Shown here in pieces: positions 7,516 through 15,104 of a DNA stretch of 64,000 nt. The stretch covers positions 992,001 through 1,056,000 of the forward strand of contig JACJYG010000005.1 of assembly GCA_020636215.1 (NCBI GenBank). The letters run 5' to 3'. This DNA is from Lewinellaceae bacterium. Lineage in GTDB: Bacteria > Bacteroidota > Bacteroidia > Chitinophagales > Saprospiraceae. A model generated the notes under the pieces. It saw nothing but the letters and a program-made list of their open reading frames with translations, made no database searches and was not told the DNA's origin. A program made the translations under genes and the position numbers. Every line of letters begins with the position of its first letter. Within the stretch, counting starts at the first letter, position 1.

Positions 7516-8772
7516 TTAAAACTTTACTATTCCATGAAGCCTTAGCCCGCCCTGGTGCTTCCAGAGCTCATGGCCGGGTTTTAGGTTCAGGCGGTAAAAA
7601 CCCTCGGCTCCGAGGGAAAAGCGGTTGTTGATACTGTAACCAAGGCCCAGGCTGCTTTGCCAGGCTGTCAGCGAGTTAGGGTGTTCAATCGTTCCGGGCC
7701 AGTGGATATCTCCACCGGAAGAAAGCCGGTGATATTCTATGTTAACTGGGTAGGGTAAGGTGAATAGGTTAATGACTCCAGTGCTTATTGTCGGCCACCA
7801 GTGTTCCCGAAGCGGGTTCCCGTCATAGCGAAAACCCAGGCCCAGGCTTATGGCTTTTGTTTGAGCTTCCCAATGCCTTATTTCATATTCAGCGCTGGAG
7901 TATGGTGATTCAGCGAGATTAGAGATGGCGGTGTTATCACTTTCTAATTGCAACCATTGATAGCCGATCTCACTCCAGATCCGGATATACGGGGCTACTT
8001 TAGCGTTAAGCTGAACGCCCAGTCCAACCGCTTTCCCTTCCTGTACCCCATTGCCGGCTGGCATAGCATTGTCGATAAAAAAGCTGGCTTGGGGCGCTGA
8101 AAAGAACGGGTGCTTTGCCGGTTTTATTTTTGGGGATTGAGCTGCCTGGTTGTTTTCATCAGTATTTATTTCTTTCGTTGAAAGAACGGCCGAATGGCCC
8201 TTTGCTACAGCCTCAGCACTGTCTCTTGGGTTAACTAGTCCGGGATCGGATGTCTGGTGCGTTTTTAACTTGTCCGGGCTGGATGTTTGGTCTTTCTCAG
8301 AAGCTTCCGGGAGCGCCGGGGCGCCATTCTTTTCCATGGGGGAAGGGCCATCTATTTGGCTATTTGCCCGATCCCGTTTAGCTCCTTCCAACTGGGGTAG
8401 CAGGCTCCTTTTTGGGGTATTCCAACTGGCTGCCGCCGGGGCTAGATTGCTGTATGCTGTAATGTAGATCGTTTTGACAATAGTATCGTTTTGATAAACT
8501 ACATTTTTTACCAATGTATCGATTACGACGATGGAAGTTGCTGGTTTCGTGATTGGATCAGGCTGCTGCTTCCAGAGGCGCCACAAGCAGATATTGCTTA
8601 GCGCCAGCAGGAGGAGCAGGGCGTACAATCCGTACCGGCGCCACCTTTCCCTCCGGCTTTTTTCAGCCGTAATCCGTTGCTGGAGCGCATACCAGTCGTT
8701 AATGGAAGGGGCAACTGGGGGGAGCCCCTGCATTTTTCGGGCAAAAAGCTTATCGAAATCCTTATTTTCCAT
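7516..8772 (-). CDS. Anti-sigma-like inner-membrane protein with C-terminal beta-barrel domain
   Basis: I chose the ATG at 8772 (MENKDFDKLF): it overlaps the sigma-factor stop by 11 bp, a coupled arrangement, and gives 418 residues. Residues 1-40 are a cytoplasmic segment. A single transmembrane helix (YGLYALLLLLALSNICLW, about 47-65) follows, then DTLV and NDTIVKTIYIT and about 130 residues of low-complexity, charged and Pro-rich linker. From about residue 215 to the end the sequence alternates in the manner of outer-membrane strands (LGVQLNAKV, ISLGLGFRY, SSLGLGYSI) and finishes with an aromatic residue (IVKF), as outer-membrane proteins do. Position after an ECF sigma gene implies an anti-sigma role; no zinc-binding HxxxCxxC motif is seen. 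Spanning both membranes is inference. Confidence 0.65.
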   Translation of the reverse strand: MENKDFDKLFARKMQGLPPVAPSINDWYALQQRITAEKSRRERWRRYGLYALLLLLALSNICLWRLWKQQPDPITKPATSIVVIDTLVKNVVYQNDTIVKTIYITAYSNLAPAAASWNTPKRSLLPQLEGAKRDRANSQIDGPSPMEKNGAPALPEASEKDQTSSPDKLKTHQTSDPGLVNPRDSAEAVAKGHSAVLSTKEINTDENNQAAQSPKIKPAKHPFFSAPQASFFIDNAMPAGNGVQEGKAVGLGVQLNAKVAPYIRIWSEIGYQWLQLESDNTAISNLAESPYSSAEYEIRHWEAQTKAISLGLGFRYDGNPLREHWWPTISTGVINLFTLPYPVNIEYHRLSSGGDIHWPGTIEHPNSLTAWQSSLGLGYSINNRFSLGAEGFYRLNLKPGHELWKHQGGLRLHGIVKF

Positions 8773-9316
8773 TGTGGTACGCCTTTTGATCCTGGCCAAT
8801 CATGGCTTTGAGTTGTGTCCGGGCTTTCGAAATATTGGATTTTACGGATCCGATCGATATGCCAAGCATATCGGCAATTTCCTGGTAGCCGTAACCTTCA
8901 ATCGCGTACATGTTGAAGCAAACCCTGTACGCAGGAGAGAGTTGCTGCAATAATGCCAACAGATGTTCCGCTTCTGCATTCACGAGGTATTCGGGAGTCC
9001 TGGACAGGTCTGCAGCCTCCTCCAGGCCAACTTTCGGGGCTTCCGATAGCCTGGAACGGTAGCGGTCGATACAGGTGTGTATCAGGATAACCTTGAACCA
9101 GGCCAGGAAGGATTGTTCGCCGGAATATTGGTCTATCTTGGTGAAGACCTTTAAAAAACCATCCTGTACCAGTTCCTCAGCTTCAAAATCATTGCTGGTG
9201 TAACGGATGCAAATGTGGTAGGCATACCTATACAGCTGCCGGTGCAACTCATACTGAGCCACGCTGTCCCCCCGGCGGCAGCCTTGTATCCAGCCATTTA
9301 ATTCTTTTTCATTCAT
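8762..9316 (-). CDS. ECF-type RNA polymerase sigma factor
   Basis: The 184-residue protein has the two regions expected of sigma-70 family ECF factors. Region 2 includes the pattern YxxxxRYTSNDFEAEELVQDGFLKVF, with FLAWFKVILIHTCIDRYR after it. Region 4 includes LLQQLSPAYRVCFNMYAIEGYGYQEIADMLGISIGSVKSNISKARTQLK, the helix-turn-helix that reads the -35 element. It directs polymerase to a small regulon, likely controlled by the overlapping downstream anti-sigma-like gene. The 750-bp upstream region has no obvious vegetative promoter that I could assign. Confidence 0.93.
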   Translation of the reverse strand: MNEKELNGWIQGCRRGDSVAQYELHRQLYRYAYHICIRYTSNDFEAEELVQDGFLKVFTKIDQYSGEQSFLAWFKVILIHTCIDRYRSRLSEAPKVGLEEAADLSRTPEYLVNAEAEHLLALLQQLSPAYRVCFNMYAIEGYGYQEIADMLGISIGSVKSNISKARTQLKAMIGQDQKAYHNGK

Positions 9317-9586
9317 GGATTATTGTAGCATCCTGTCTTAAGACACGAGAGCCGGGGTATAATTGTTGCCTGGGCCCCAAAAAAATAATCAATAAGCTGT
9401 TTCCTGAGGGGAATACTCGGCTCGAGCTCCTTCGGAGAGAACAAGCTCTAGGGCCGAAGGGAGATGTTCATCCAGCCCGTTCGGGCAGGATAGATGCTAT
9501 GCCCTATGGGCGGGGATGCGTTGGATACAGTAGAAATAATGGATGTATTTGCCTGTAATGGCTTTGGCCTTGGAACAGGAACCATC

Positions 9587-9872
9587 CGAATTAGGGGCTA
9601 AATCCCGGGATTCTCTGGGAGCTCCCAAGCCTATCCGCCCTTTGGGAGGCGCCCGTAGGGCGGAGGGGTGGTACGCTCCTGGAAAAAATGCCGGTGCTTT
9701 TGCTTGTCCGATTAATATTCTTGCCCTCTTTTCAAAACCTTTACCTCCCCCGCGCCCCCGTCTTTTCAAGCCGGGCAAGCCTCGGTGAGGGGGACAGCAA
9801 GCTCTGTAACGCTTACCCATCTCTGGTTTTAGCTCAGGCTTCCACAATAGTATGCATTTAGCCCCTAATTCG
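9587..9872. mobile_element. Inverted-repeat-bounded element of 286 bp, possible MITE
   Basis: A perfect 17-bp inverted repeat, CGAATTAGGGGCTAAAT at 9587-9603 and its complement at 9856-9872, bounds a non-coding segment. No transposase fragment or target-site duplication was recognised. The interior includes a GC-rich block and a copy of the dispersed AAGCCGGGCAAG motif near 9768-9780. Confidence 0.45.
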
Positions 9873-9916
9873 CATGTGTCATCCCGGATTTTCGTAGAAT
9901 ATCCAGATAAAATGTT

Positions 9917-9944
9917 CGGCCTCGGCCCGCATGGGCTGAGGCCG
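9917..9944 (-). terminator. Strong hairpin downstream of the thioredoxin-fold gene
   Basis: The arms CGGCCTCGGCCC and GGGCTGAGGCCG pair over 12 bp (one G-T pair) around GCAT. Read on the minus strand it is followed by AACATTTTAT, a weak T-rich tract. It is about 125 bp past the stop codon at 10071. Confidence 0.4.
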
Positions 9945-10070
9945 ATACTACGCCTGATCAGCGGAACCCGCCTGCTGCGCCACAGGCTGGCAGTGATACT
10001 AAATTGATTCTATTGATGAGCCGTTTATGAGATAGCCCCTTAGGCGTATCAATAGGATCGCGCTGAGATA

Positions 10071-11522
10071 CTAGATCTTTACTACCTTCTTCACCAGCCT
10101 TCCGGTATCCGAATGAACGAACAGGTAATAAATGCCGGGTTGCAGGGCTGCCAGCCCAAGGTTCAGTTGATGGCTGCCGGCCTTCAGTTGGCCAAAAGGC
10201 TGGGCGCCCAGGGATTCACCTATCAAGCTAACCCATTCCATCGTAATGTTGCTGCTTTGCGTCAGTTCCAGCTTGACGGTCAGCTGGCTTTGAGCCGGAT
10301 TGGGGAAAACCGAAATGCTGCCTAATTCTGATACTTCCTGGGTGCGGCTGGTGGATTGCACCAGGAAGAGGCTGCGGATCTCATCACGGATCCCGAATTG
10401 ACTGCCTTCAAAAATGACATTTTCGTTATCGTCACTTATGAGAATGAAGCCGCCATTTACCAGGCCGTCTCCGCCATCATCGGCCATGACCATGGTATAG
10501 CAACCATCGGCTTCCAGGGTAATGGACGTTTCAGAATACTCGTTATTGGCCAAGGCGCCACTTTCCGCCACAATAATACCGTTTTCGTTCTCAATGAACC
10601 AGCGGGTGTTTTCTTCCTCCGCGTTCTCATCGGTCTGTACGTAGACGGTCAGGTTCCGGCTCGATTGTGGTGCTTTCACAAATGGAACTCCAATGGAATT
10701 GTTGGCATCATCGTCATCGCTACCGGCCAATTCTACATAAAACTCATTTTCTCCAGCCTCCAGCGGGACGTTGGAAAATTGCAGGGCTTCTTCCTGCCCG
10801 AAGGCCAGTTCGCCAGACCAGTCGAGGCTGGCAACAACTTCATCATTGCGCTTCAGTTGAACCTCAGCAGAGGTCAAAGGGTTGGCGCCGCTGTTGAACA
10901 GGCCAAAAGAAACCGTGCCTTCGTAGCAGTCGGATCCATAGAAATCATACGTAAACACACTGGCGTCGTTATCGGGAGGGGTAGCGCCGTCGCAAGACAT
11001 CAACTGCGCCATGATGTTTTCAACCGTCCAGGAAGATATCCCGCTCCACATTTCCGGAACTTTGACCCGCAGGTCCGGACAGATGAGGAGGATTGTGGGA
11101 AAAGCCTGCAGTCGGTACGCAAATGGGATGCCATAATCGGGAACATCGATAATCGGGTAGGGGGTCCCTTCCACCCAATTGCCCATAGAAGGGCCTTCGA
11201 TGCCGATGAGTTGGTTGTAGTTGGTGCCGGGGTCGGCTTCGATGAATAGGATCATTACTTCATCGGTGCCATTGGGGCCGTAGGTGTCCCATATTTCTTT
11301 GAGCACGCCGCTTTCGTGTTCGGCCCAACAGGGAGGACACCAGGCTGCCGCCAGGTCAAGGATCACGGGTTTGCCTTCGGACAGGTAGTCGTACAAGCGG
11401 TGTTGGTTGCCGTCCAGGCCGGTCAGGGTAAAAGGTGGCGCCCATTGGCCTACTTCCATTTGGGCGTGGAGTGGCAGGCCGAGGAGGAGCGCGAAAAAGA
11501 GGGAAAGATAAAATTGTTTCAT
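10071..11522 (-). CDS. Secreted TlpA-like thioredoxin-fold protein with T9SS sorting domain
   Basis: The 483-residue protein has a signal peptide (cleavage near LPLHAQ), then a TlpA/ResA-like thioredoxin domain with the redox motif WCPPC (C62, C65) in the context VILDLAAAWCPPC. A central region of Ig-like or CARDB-like beta strands (about 190-380) follows. The C-terminal roughly 75 residues are a T9SS sorting domain (SVFPNPAQSQLTV, GIYYLFVHS, VKKVVKI). It should act outside the outer membrane as a thiol-disulfide protein; the redox partner is unknown. It stands alone, with more than 500 bp to the neighbours in its direction. Confidence 0.85.
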   Translation of the reverse strand: MKQFYLSLFFALLLGLPLHAQMEVGQWAPPFTLTGLDGNQHRLYDYLSEGKPVILDLAAAWCPPCWAEHESGVLKEIWDTYGPNGTDEVMILFIEADPGTNYNQLIGIEGPSMGNWVEGTPYPIIDVPDYGIPFAYRLQAFPTILLICPDLRVKVPEMWSGISSWTVENIMAQLMSCDGATPPDNDASVFTYDFYGSDCYEGTVSFGLFNSGANPLTSAEVQLKRNDEVVASLDWSGELAFGQEEALQFSNVPLEAGENEFYVELAGSDDDDANNSIGVPFVKAPQSSRNLTVYVQTDENAEEENTRWFIENENGIIVAESGALANNEYSETSITLEADGCYTMVMADDGGDGLVNGGFILISDDNENVIFEGSQFGIRDEIRSLFLVQSTSRTQEVSELGSISVFPNPAQSQLTVKLELTQSSNITMEWVSLIGESLGAQPFGQLKAGSHQLNLGLAALQPGIYYLFVHSDTGRLVKKVVKI

Positions 11523-11865
11523 AAGGCGTTAATGATTTGATGATGAATTGCAAAAATGCTCCATAAAATACAATTATTTGCATCTGAAAGCAAAGGATTC
11601 TGGACGAAAGGGGGAAAGAGGAAGATAGAGGGGCCAGGAGGCGGGTTAAAGGGTATTGGCCAGGTTTTTTTCGAAATTTTCTTAGATTTATCGTGCGCTA
11701 CTCAACGTCAAATAAGAAAAATGCATTCCCAATAAGAGCGGATTCAGAAAAGTGTGTCCGTCCGTCCGTCTAGTCAGCCGGATAAATCTAGTCAGCCGGA
11801 CAAACCTCTGCGAGCCGGGCAAGCGTTGAAAAGGCCCCCGGATAATGCGTATAGTTGCGAAAAAA
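11523..11865. other. Divergent intergenic region
   Basis: This separates the minus-strand thioredoxin-fold gene from the plus-strand TPR regulator. A possible -7 box TAGATTTA lies near 11683-11690 in a T-rich tract without a well-spaced TTG. The last third is the repeat block at 11756-11823. No gene is supported. Confidence 0.5.
11756..11823. repeat. Dispersed/tandem intergenic repeat block
   Basis: The block starts with GTCC tandem copies, then a roughly 18-bp unit TCTAGTCAGCCGGAYAAA twice, then a degenerate third unit ending CGAGCCGGGCAAG. Positions 11762-11788 are identical over 27 bp to the reverse complement of 30230-30256, more than 18 kb away. The end of the block belongs to the dispersed CGAGCCGGGTAAAG family. 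Confidence 0.8.
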
Positions 11866-13599
11866 ATGGACAAGATGTTATACCGAATATTTTGCTGCGC
11901 CCTCTTTCTTTCCCTAAGCACTGCGTCAGCCGGCCAGAATAAAAGTGTAATCGACAGCCTGCTCGCTCTCCTGCCCGATACTCCGGACACTTCACATCTT
12001 GAGGTTTATACCAGCCTGGTGATGGAATACCTTTACACCGACCACCTGAAAGCCAAATATTACCTGGATGAATACCGGCGCATTGCCGAAAAAGAGGGCA
12101 GCCCCTCCCAGATCGCCTATGGCGCCAATATGCTGGGCGTTTTTTACAATATTGTTTCCAACTATGAAGAAGGGCTACAGGTCTTTGAAACAGCAAAAGC
12201 AATGTACGAGGAGCTCGGCAACCAGGAACGGATCAGCGCGCTGCTCAACAATATGTCCATAGCCAACCGCAACCTGGGGCACCTGGAGGAAGCCCTGCAG
12301 AATCAAATGGAATCGCTCGCGATCAAGGAAAAGATCGGCGTAGAGGAGGAATCTCTGGCTGCGAGCTACTGGAATATCGGAAACATCCTGAGTGACATCA
12401 GTAATTTTGCGGAATCCAACGCCTGGTACCGTAAAGCGGAAAAGATCTATGCGGAACTGGGGTTGGACGACGACCGTATTGATGTTCGTTACGTGCTCGC
12501 CCTCAACCTCAAGGATATGGATTCCATTGACTTGGCCATGCCGATTTTTGAAGAAGCGCTGGAGCATTCCCGAAAAAGGAATTTTCACAACAGTATCGCC
12601 GGCAGCCTCGATAACCTGGGCACAATCTATAAAGAACGGGGCGATCTGTCAAAAGCCGAGCGTTACTACCTCGAGGCTCTGGAGATCAGCCTGGCGCATG
12701 GCGAGGAAAGCCTCCCCGGCTTACTGTACCGAAGGCTGGCCAATGTCTATCGGGAAAAAAAGCAATATCCAAAGGCTTTGGATTATGCGGAAAAAGCCCT
12801 TGAGGTCTCCCGGAAAACAGGGGTGCGTAAGAAAATGATCACCGATTACCTGGTACTGTCAGAGATCACTGAAGACATGGGGGATAAGGGGCGTGCCCTC
12901 CAGTATTTCAAGCAGTATCACGCCCTCAATGATTCGGTATTCGCCGAGGAGAAGATCCTCGCTATGAACGAATTGGAGGTCAAGTACCAGACAGAGAAAA
13001 AGGAGCAGAAAATTCAGTTGCTGAATGAAAAGGCCAAAAGGGCGGCACTCATTCAGAAAGGTTTGTACGGCGCCCTCAGCGGCCTCGTTATTTTACTGCT
13101 GGTTTTGGCCTACGCCATCCGGCAGAGGGCCCGTCGCAACCGGCTGGAAAAAGAGAAACTGGATGCAGCGCTTGCATTTAAAAAACGGGAGTTGTCGGCA
13201 TTCGCGATGCAACTGGCGCAAAAAAACGAAATGCTGAAAAACATCCAGGATGACATTTCGGAGATTCGGCTCAGTGCGGATGGCAGTAAGGAACTGCGTA
13301 AGATCAACCGTAAGATCAACCACAACCTCAGCGATGATGCCAACTGGGAGTTGTTTCTACAACGCTTTGAGGCGGTGCATCAGGGGTATCAAAATAAAGT
13401 GATGGAAGCCTATCCAACGATCACCTCCAACGACCTCCGGCTTATGGCCCTGATGAAAATGCATCTGTCCTCCAAAGAGATCGCTTCAATGCTGAATTTG
13501 TCAAACGAAGGCATTAAAAAAGCCCGCTACCGCCTTCGTAAAAAGCTCGGTATCGAAACGGCCGAATCGCTCGATGAGTTTGTGATGGGGCTGTTTTAG
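11866..13599 (+). CDS. TPR-containing membrane regulator with C-terminal LuxR-type HTH
   Basis: The start chosen is ATG 11866 (MDKMLYRIFCC), which puts the signal sequence (LFLSLSTASAGQ) at the N-terminus; an in-frame ATG at 11845 also exists. About 577 residues. Several tetratricopeptide repeats run from about residue 35 to 360 (patterns ALEISLAHGEE, ALDYAEKALEVSRKTG). A transmembrane helix (LSGLVILLLVLAYAIRQ) comes next near 400, then a coiled coil (EKEKLDAALAFKKRELSAFA) and a terminal helix-turn-helix (SNDLRLMALMKMHLSSKEIASMLNLS, then IKKARYRLRKKLG). This is a known Bacteroidota architecture with periplasmic TPR sensing and cytoplasmic DNA binding. The target genes are unknown; the downstream surface-protein cluster is a candidate. 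Confidence 0.8.
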   Translation: MDKMLYRIFCCALFLSLSTASAGQNKSVIDSLLALLPDTPDTSHLEVYTSLVMEYLYTDHLKAKYYLDEYRRIAEKEGSPSQIAYGANMLGVFYNIVSNYEEGLQVFETAKAMYEELGNQERISALLNNMSIANRNLGHLEEALQNQMESLAIKEKIGVEEESLAASYWNIGNILSDISNFAESNAWYRKAEKIYAELGLDDDRIDVRYVLALNLKDMDSIDLAMPIFEEALEHSRKRNFHNSIAGSLDNLGTIYKERGDLSKAERYYLEALEISLAHGEESLPGLLYRRLANVYREKKQYPKALDYAEKALEVSRKTGVRKKMITDYLVLSEITEDMGDKGRALQYFKQYHALNDSVFAEEKILAMNELEVKYQTEKKEQKIQLLNEKAKRAALIQKGLYGALSGLVILLLVLAYAIRQRARRNRLEKEKLDAALAFKKRELSAFAMQLAQKNEMLKNIQDDISEIRLSADGSKELRKINRKINHNLSDDANWELFLQRFEAVHQGYQNKVMEAYPTITSNDLRLMALMKMHLSSKEIASMLNLSNEGIKKARYRLRKKLGIETAESLDEFVMGLF

Positions 13600-13679
13600 G
13601 GGGGGGGTATTTCGTGGCTGGGCGCTTATGCCAGCCTACTTGAAATTTAATACTATCAATCGTGTAAGCGGCGTAATTA

Positions 13680-13699
13680 CCCAATTTTACCCAATTTTA
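13680..13699. repeat. Tandem repeat, 10-bp unit CCCAATTTTA, 2 copies plus partial
   Basis: Two exact 10-mers, followed by CCCACTAC, lie in the leader of the gene at 13775. Confidence 0.7.
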
Positions 13700-13774
13700 C
13701 CCACTACAGCCCAGCTATTTGACTTATTTTTGCTTTGTACTGTTTTGCAGAATAACCTCAAAAAAGAATGTAGT

Positions 13775-14923
13775 ATGAAAACACAATTGATCTTAGGGTT
13801 TATGGTGCTGGGCTTGTGGGTTTACGCGGAAGGCTGGGGTAGCCGGATGGCCGATCCATTTCCTGTTCAGGAATCTATAGCTGGGCAGTTAACCATCCCT
13901 AATAATTTAATTGCGGGTTGGGATACGGTAATACCCGGCTTCGACCCGCTTCCGCCCCGTATTCCCTTGAGTTCAAAACTGTATTACCCGGATAGGAGTG
14001 TTCCCTCGACAATTGATGGGTATTCTATTTCCGGAGGCCGGTTTGATGAGTTCGACCTTGTTAACATCGTATACCATAGTAATTCAGTGAGGGATTCTTT
14101 AGGGAATTTAATTCGTGGAGATATTGGAAAGATTGATTTTTTTGACATGAATAACCAACTTCAGGGCTCCTTCGATATTCTTACCAATAACCCTTATAAA
14201 CCTGAGCAATATTCCAAGTTCCTGGCTGAAGGGTACATGGATGTCGGGCATTCCGTCGTTGACAGAAGGAGTGCGCCAGATTATGACTGGCGCAAGGACG
14301 TCAAGCAATATGCTACATGGACTGATACTTATGAGAATCCGTATTGCGGAACATTGTGTGTGGCGTATTACCTGCAGGCCCTGGACCAAGAGCTGACTCT
14401 CCTGGGGGTGGTAGCTACTTTTGTACTGCTGGATGAACGTGGAAATGAAATAGCCCGTTTTGAAGATGTGGAAGATGTTTTTTTGGGTGAAGGCCTGGTA
14501 ACCTGTGATGGCAAATACTTCTGTTTGAGGTACGGTGGGGCGTTCACGGAGGAGTTCGGGCGGATGTACAACGACCACCTTCGCATTTATGATATTGCGA
14601 CAAGGGAAATCATTTTTGAACGGGAATTGCCCTTCGATTGGTCAATGGAACAACCGACCGAGATCCCTGGAAACTTTGTTCAAGTTAATGAAATGTTGTA
14701 CGATTACGTCAACTTCAAAAAAGAGAATAATATACCTGAACGCATGCTTTCCATTTACGATATTGAAAACAGAGTAAGATATTACACCCCATACATTGCT
14801 GAAGAACATACGTTGCCAATGGTCACTAAATTCACTGAGAATGGTTATCTGACGCAGAACATTAACAGCGGAGAAATAAAAGTAGTCAATTACAAAGAAG
14901 ATTGGCAATCAGAACGATTCTAA
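13775..14923 (+). CDS. Exported protein of unknown function
   Basis: The ATG at 13775 (MKTQLILGFMVLGLWVYAEG) starts a signal peptide directly; an upstream in-frame extension to 13628 would be hydrophobic nonsense overlapping the tandem repeat. About 382 residues. No domain was recognised. The protein has a beta-rich look with repeated segments describing strands (DHLRIYDIATREIIFERELPF, RMLSIYDIENRVRYYTPYI), reminiscent of beta-propeller blades, and four cysteines in CGTLC and VTCDGKYFC. The 60-bp segment before the start includes the leader repeat. It lies 180 bp upstream of, and in the same direction as, the M23-SprB gene. Confidence 0.7.
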   Translation: MKTQLILGFMVLGLWVYAEGWGSRMADPFPVQESIAGQLTIPNNLIAGWDTVIPGFDPLPPRIPLSSKLYYPDRSVPSTIDGYSISGGRFDEFDLVNIVYHSNSVRDSLGNLIRGDIGKIDFFDMNNQLQGSFDILTNNPYKPEQYSKFLAEGYMDVGHSVVDRRSAPDYDWRKDVKQYATWTDTYENPYCGTLCVAYYLQALDQELTLLGVVATFVLLDERGNEIARFEDVEDVFLGEGLVTCDGKYFCLRYGGAFTEEFGRMYNDHLRIYDIATREIIFERELPFDWSMEQPTEIPGNFVQVNEMLYDYVNFKKENNIPERMLSIYDIENRVRYYTPYIAEEHTLPMVTKFTENGYLTQNINSGEIKVVNYKEDWQSERF

Positions 14924-15104
14924 CCTTAATCATTAACCAACGAGCGCGATTTTATTTTTTGCCTTTTCAGAGCTAAGTCTGTAAAGCTTTGCCTGGGATC
15001 TCTATACCACTCCTCAATACCTGCAACCGGTAAATGGAAGGAGCCGGTATCCCTATGGAATTTCCCAAAGGCAACATGTTGGATCGCGCCAAAACCAAAA
15101 AACC

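Larger units (their letters stand above)
9317..10070. other. Long intergenic region rich in hairpins, no credible gene
   Basis: The open frames here are low-complexity, Arg/Pro/Gly-rich and antisense to one another, so none is called. The region contains small hairpins (GCCCG-TT-CGGGC near 9480, GCCC-TAT-GGGC near 9500), an inverted-repeat-bounded element (9587-9872) and a strong hairpin at 9917-9944 downstream of the thioredoxin-fold gene. Confidence 0.6.

Noticed and set aside
9497..9847. 116-codon minus-strand frame
   Set aside because: Arg/Pro/Gly-rich composition, overlaps an inverted-repeat element and an opposite frame, no domain or signal.
10356..11249. 297-codon plus-strand frame
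   Set aside because: Antisense to the WCPPC thioredoxin-fold gene.
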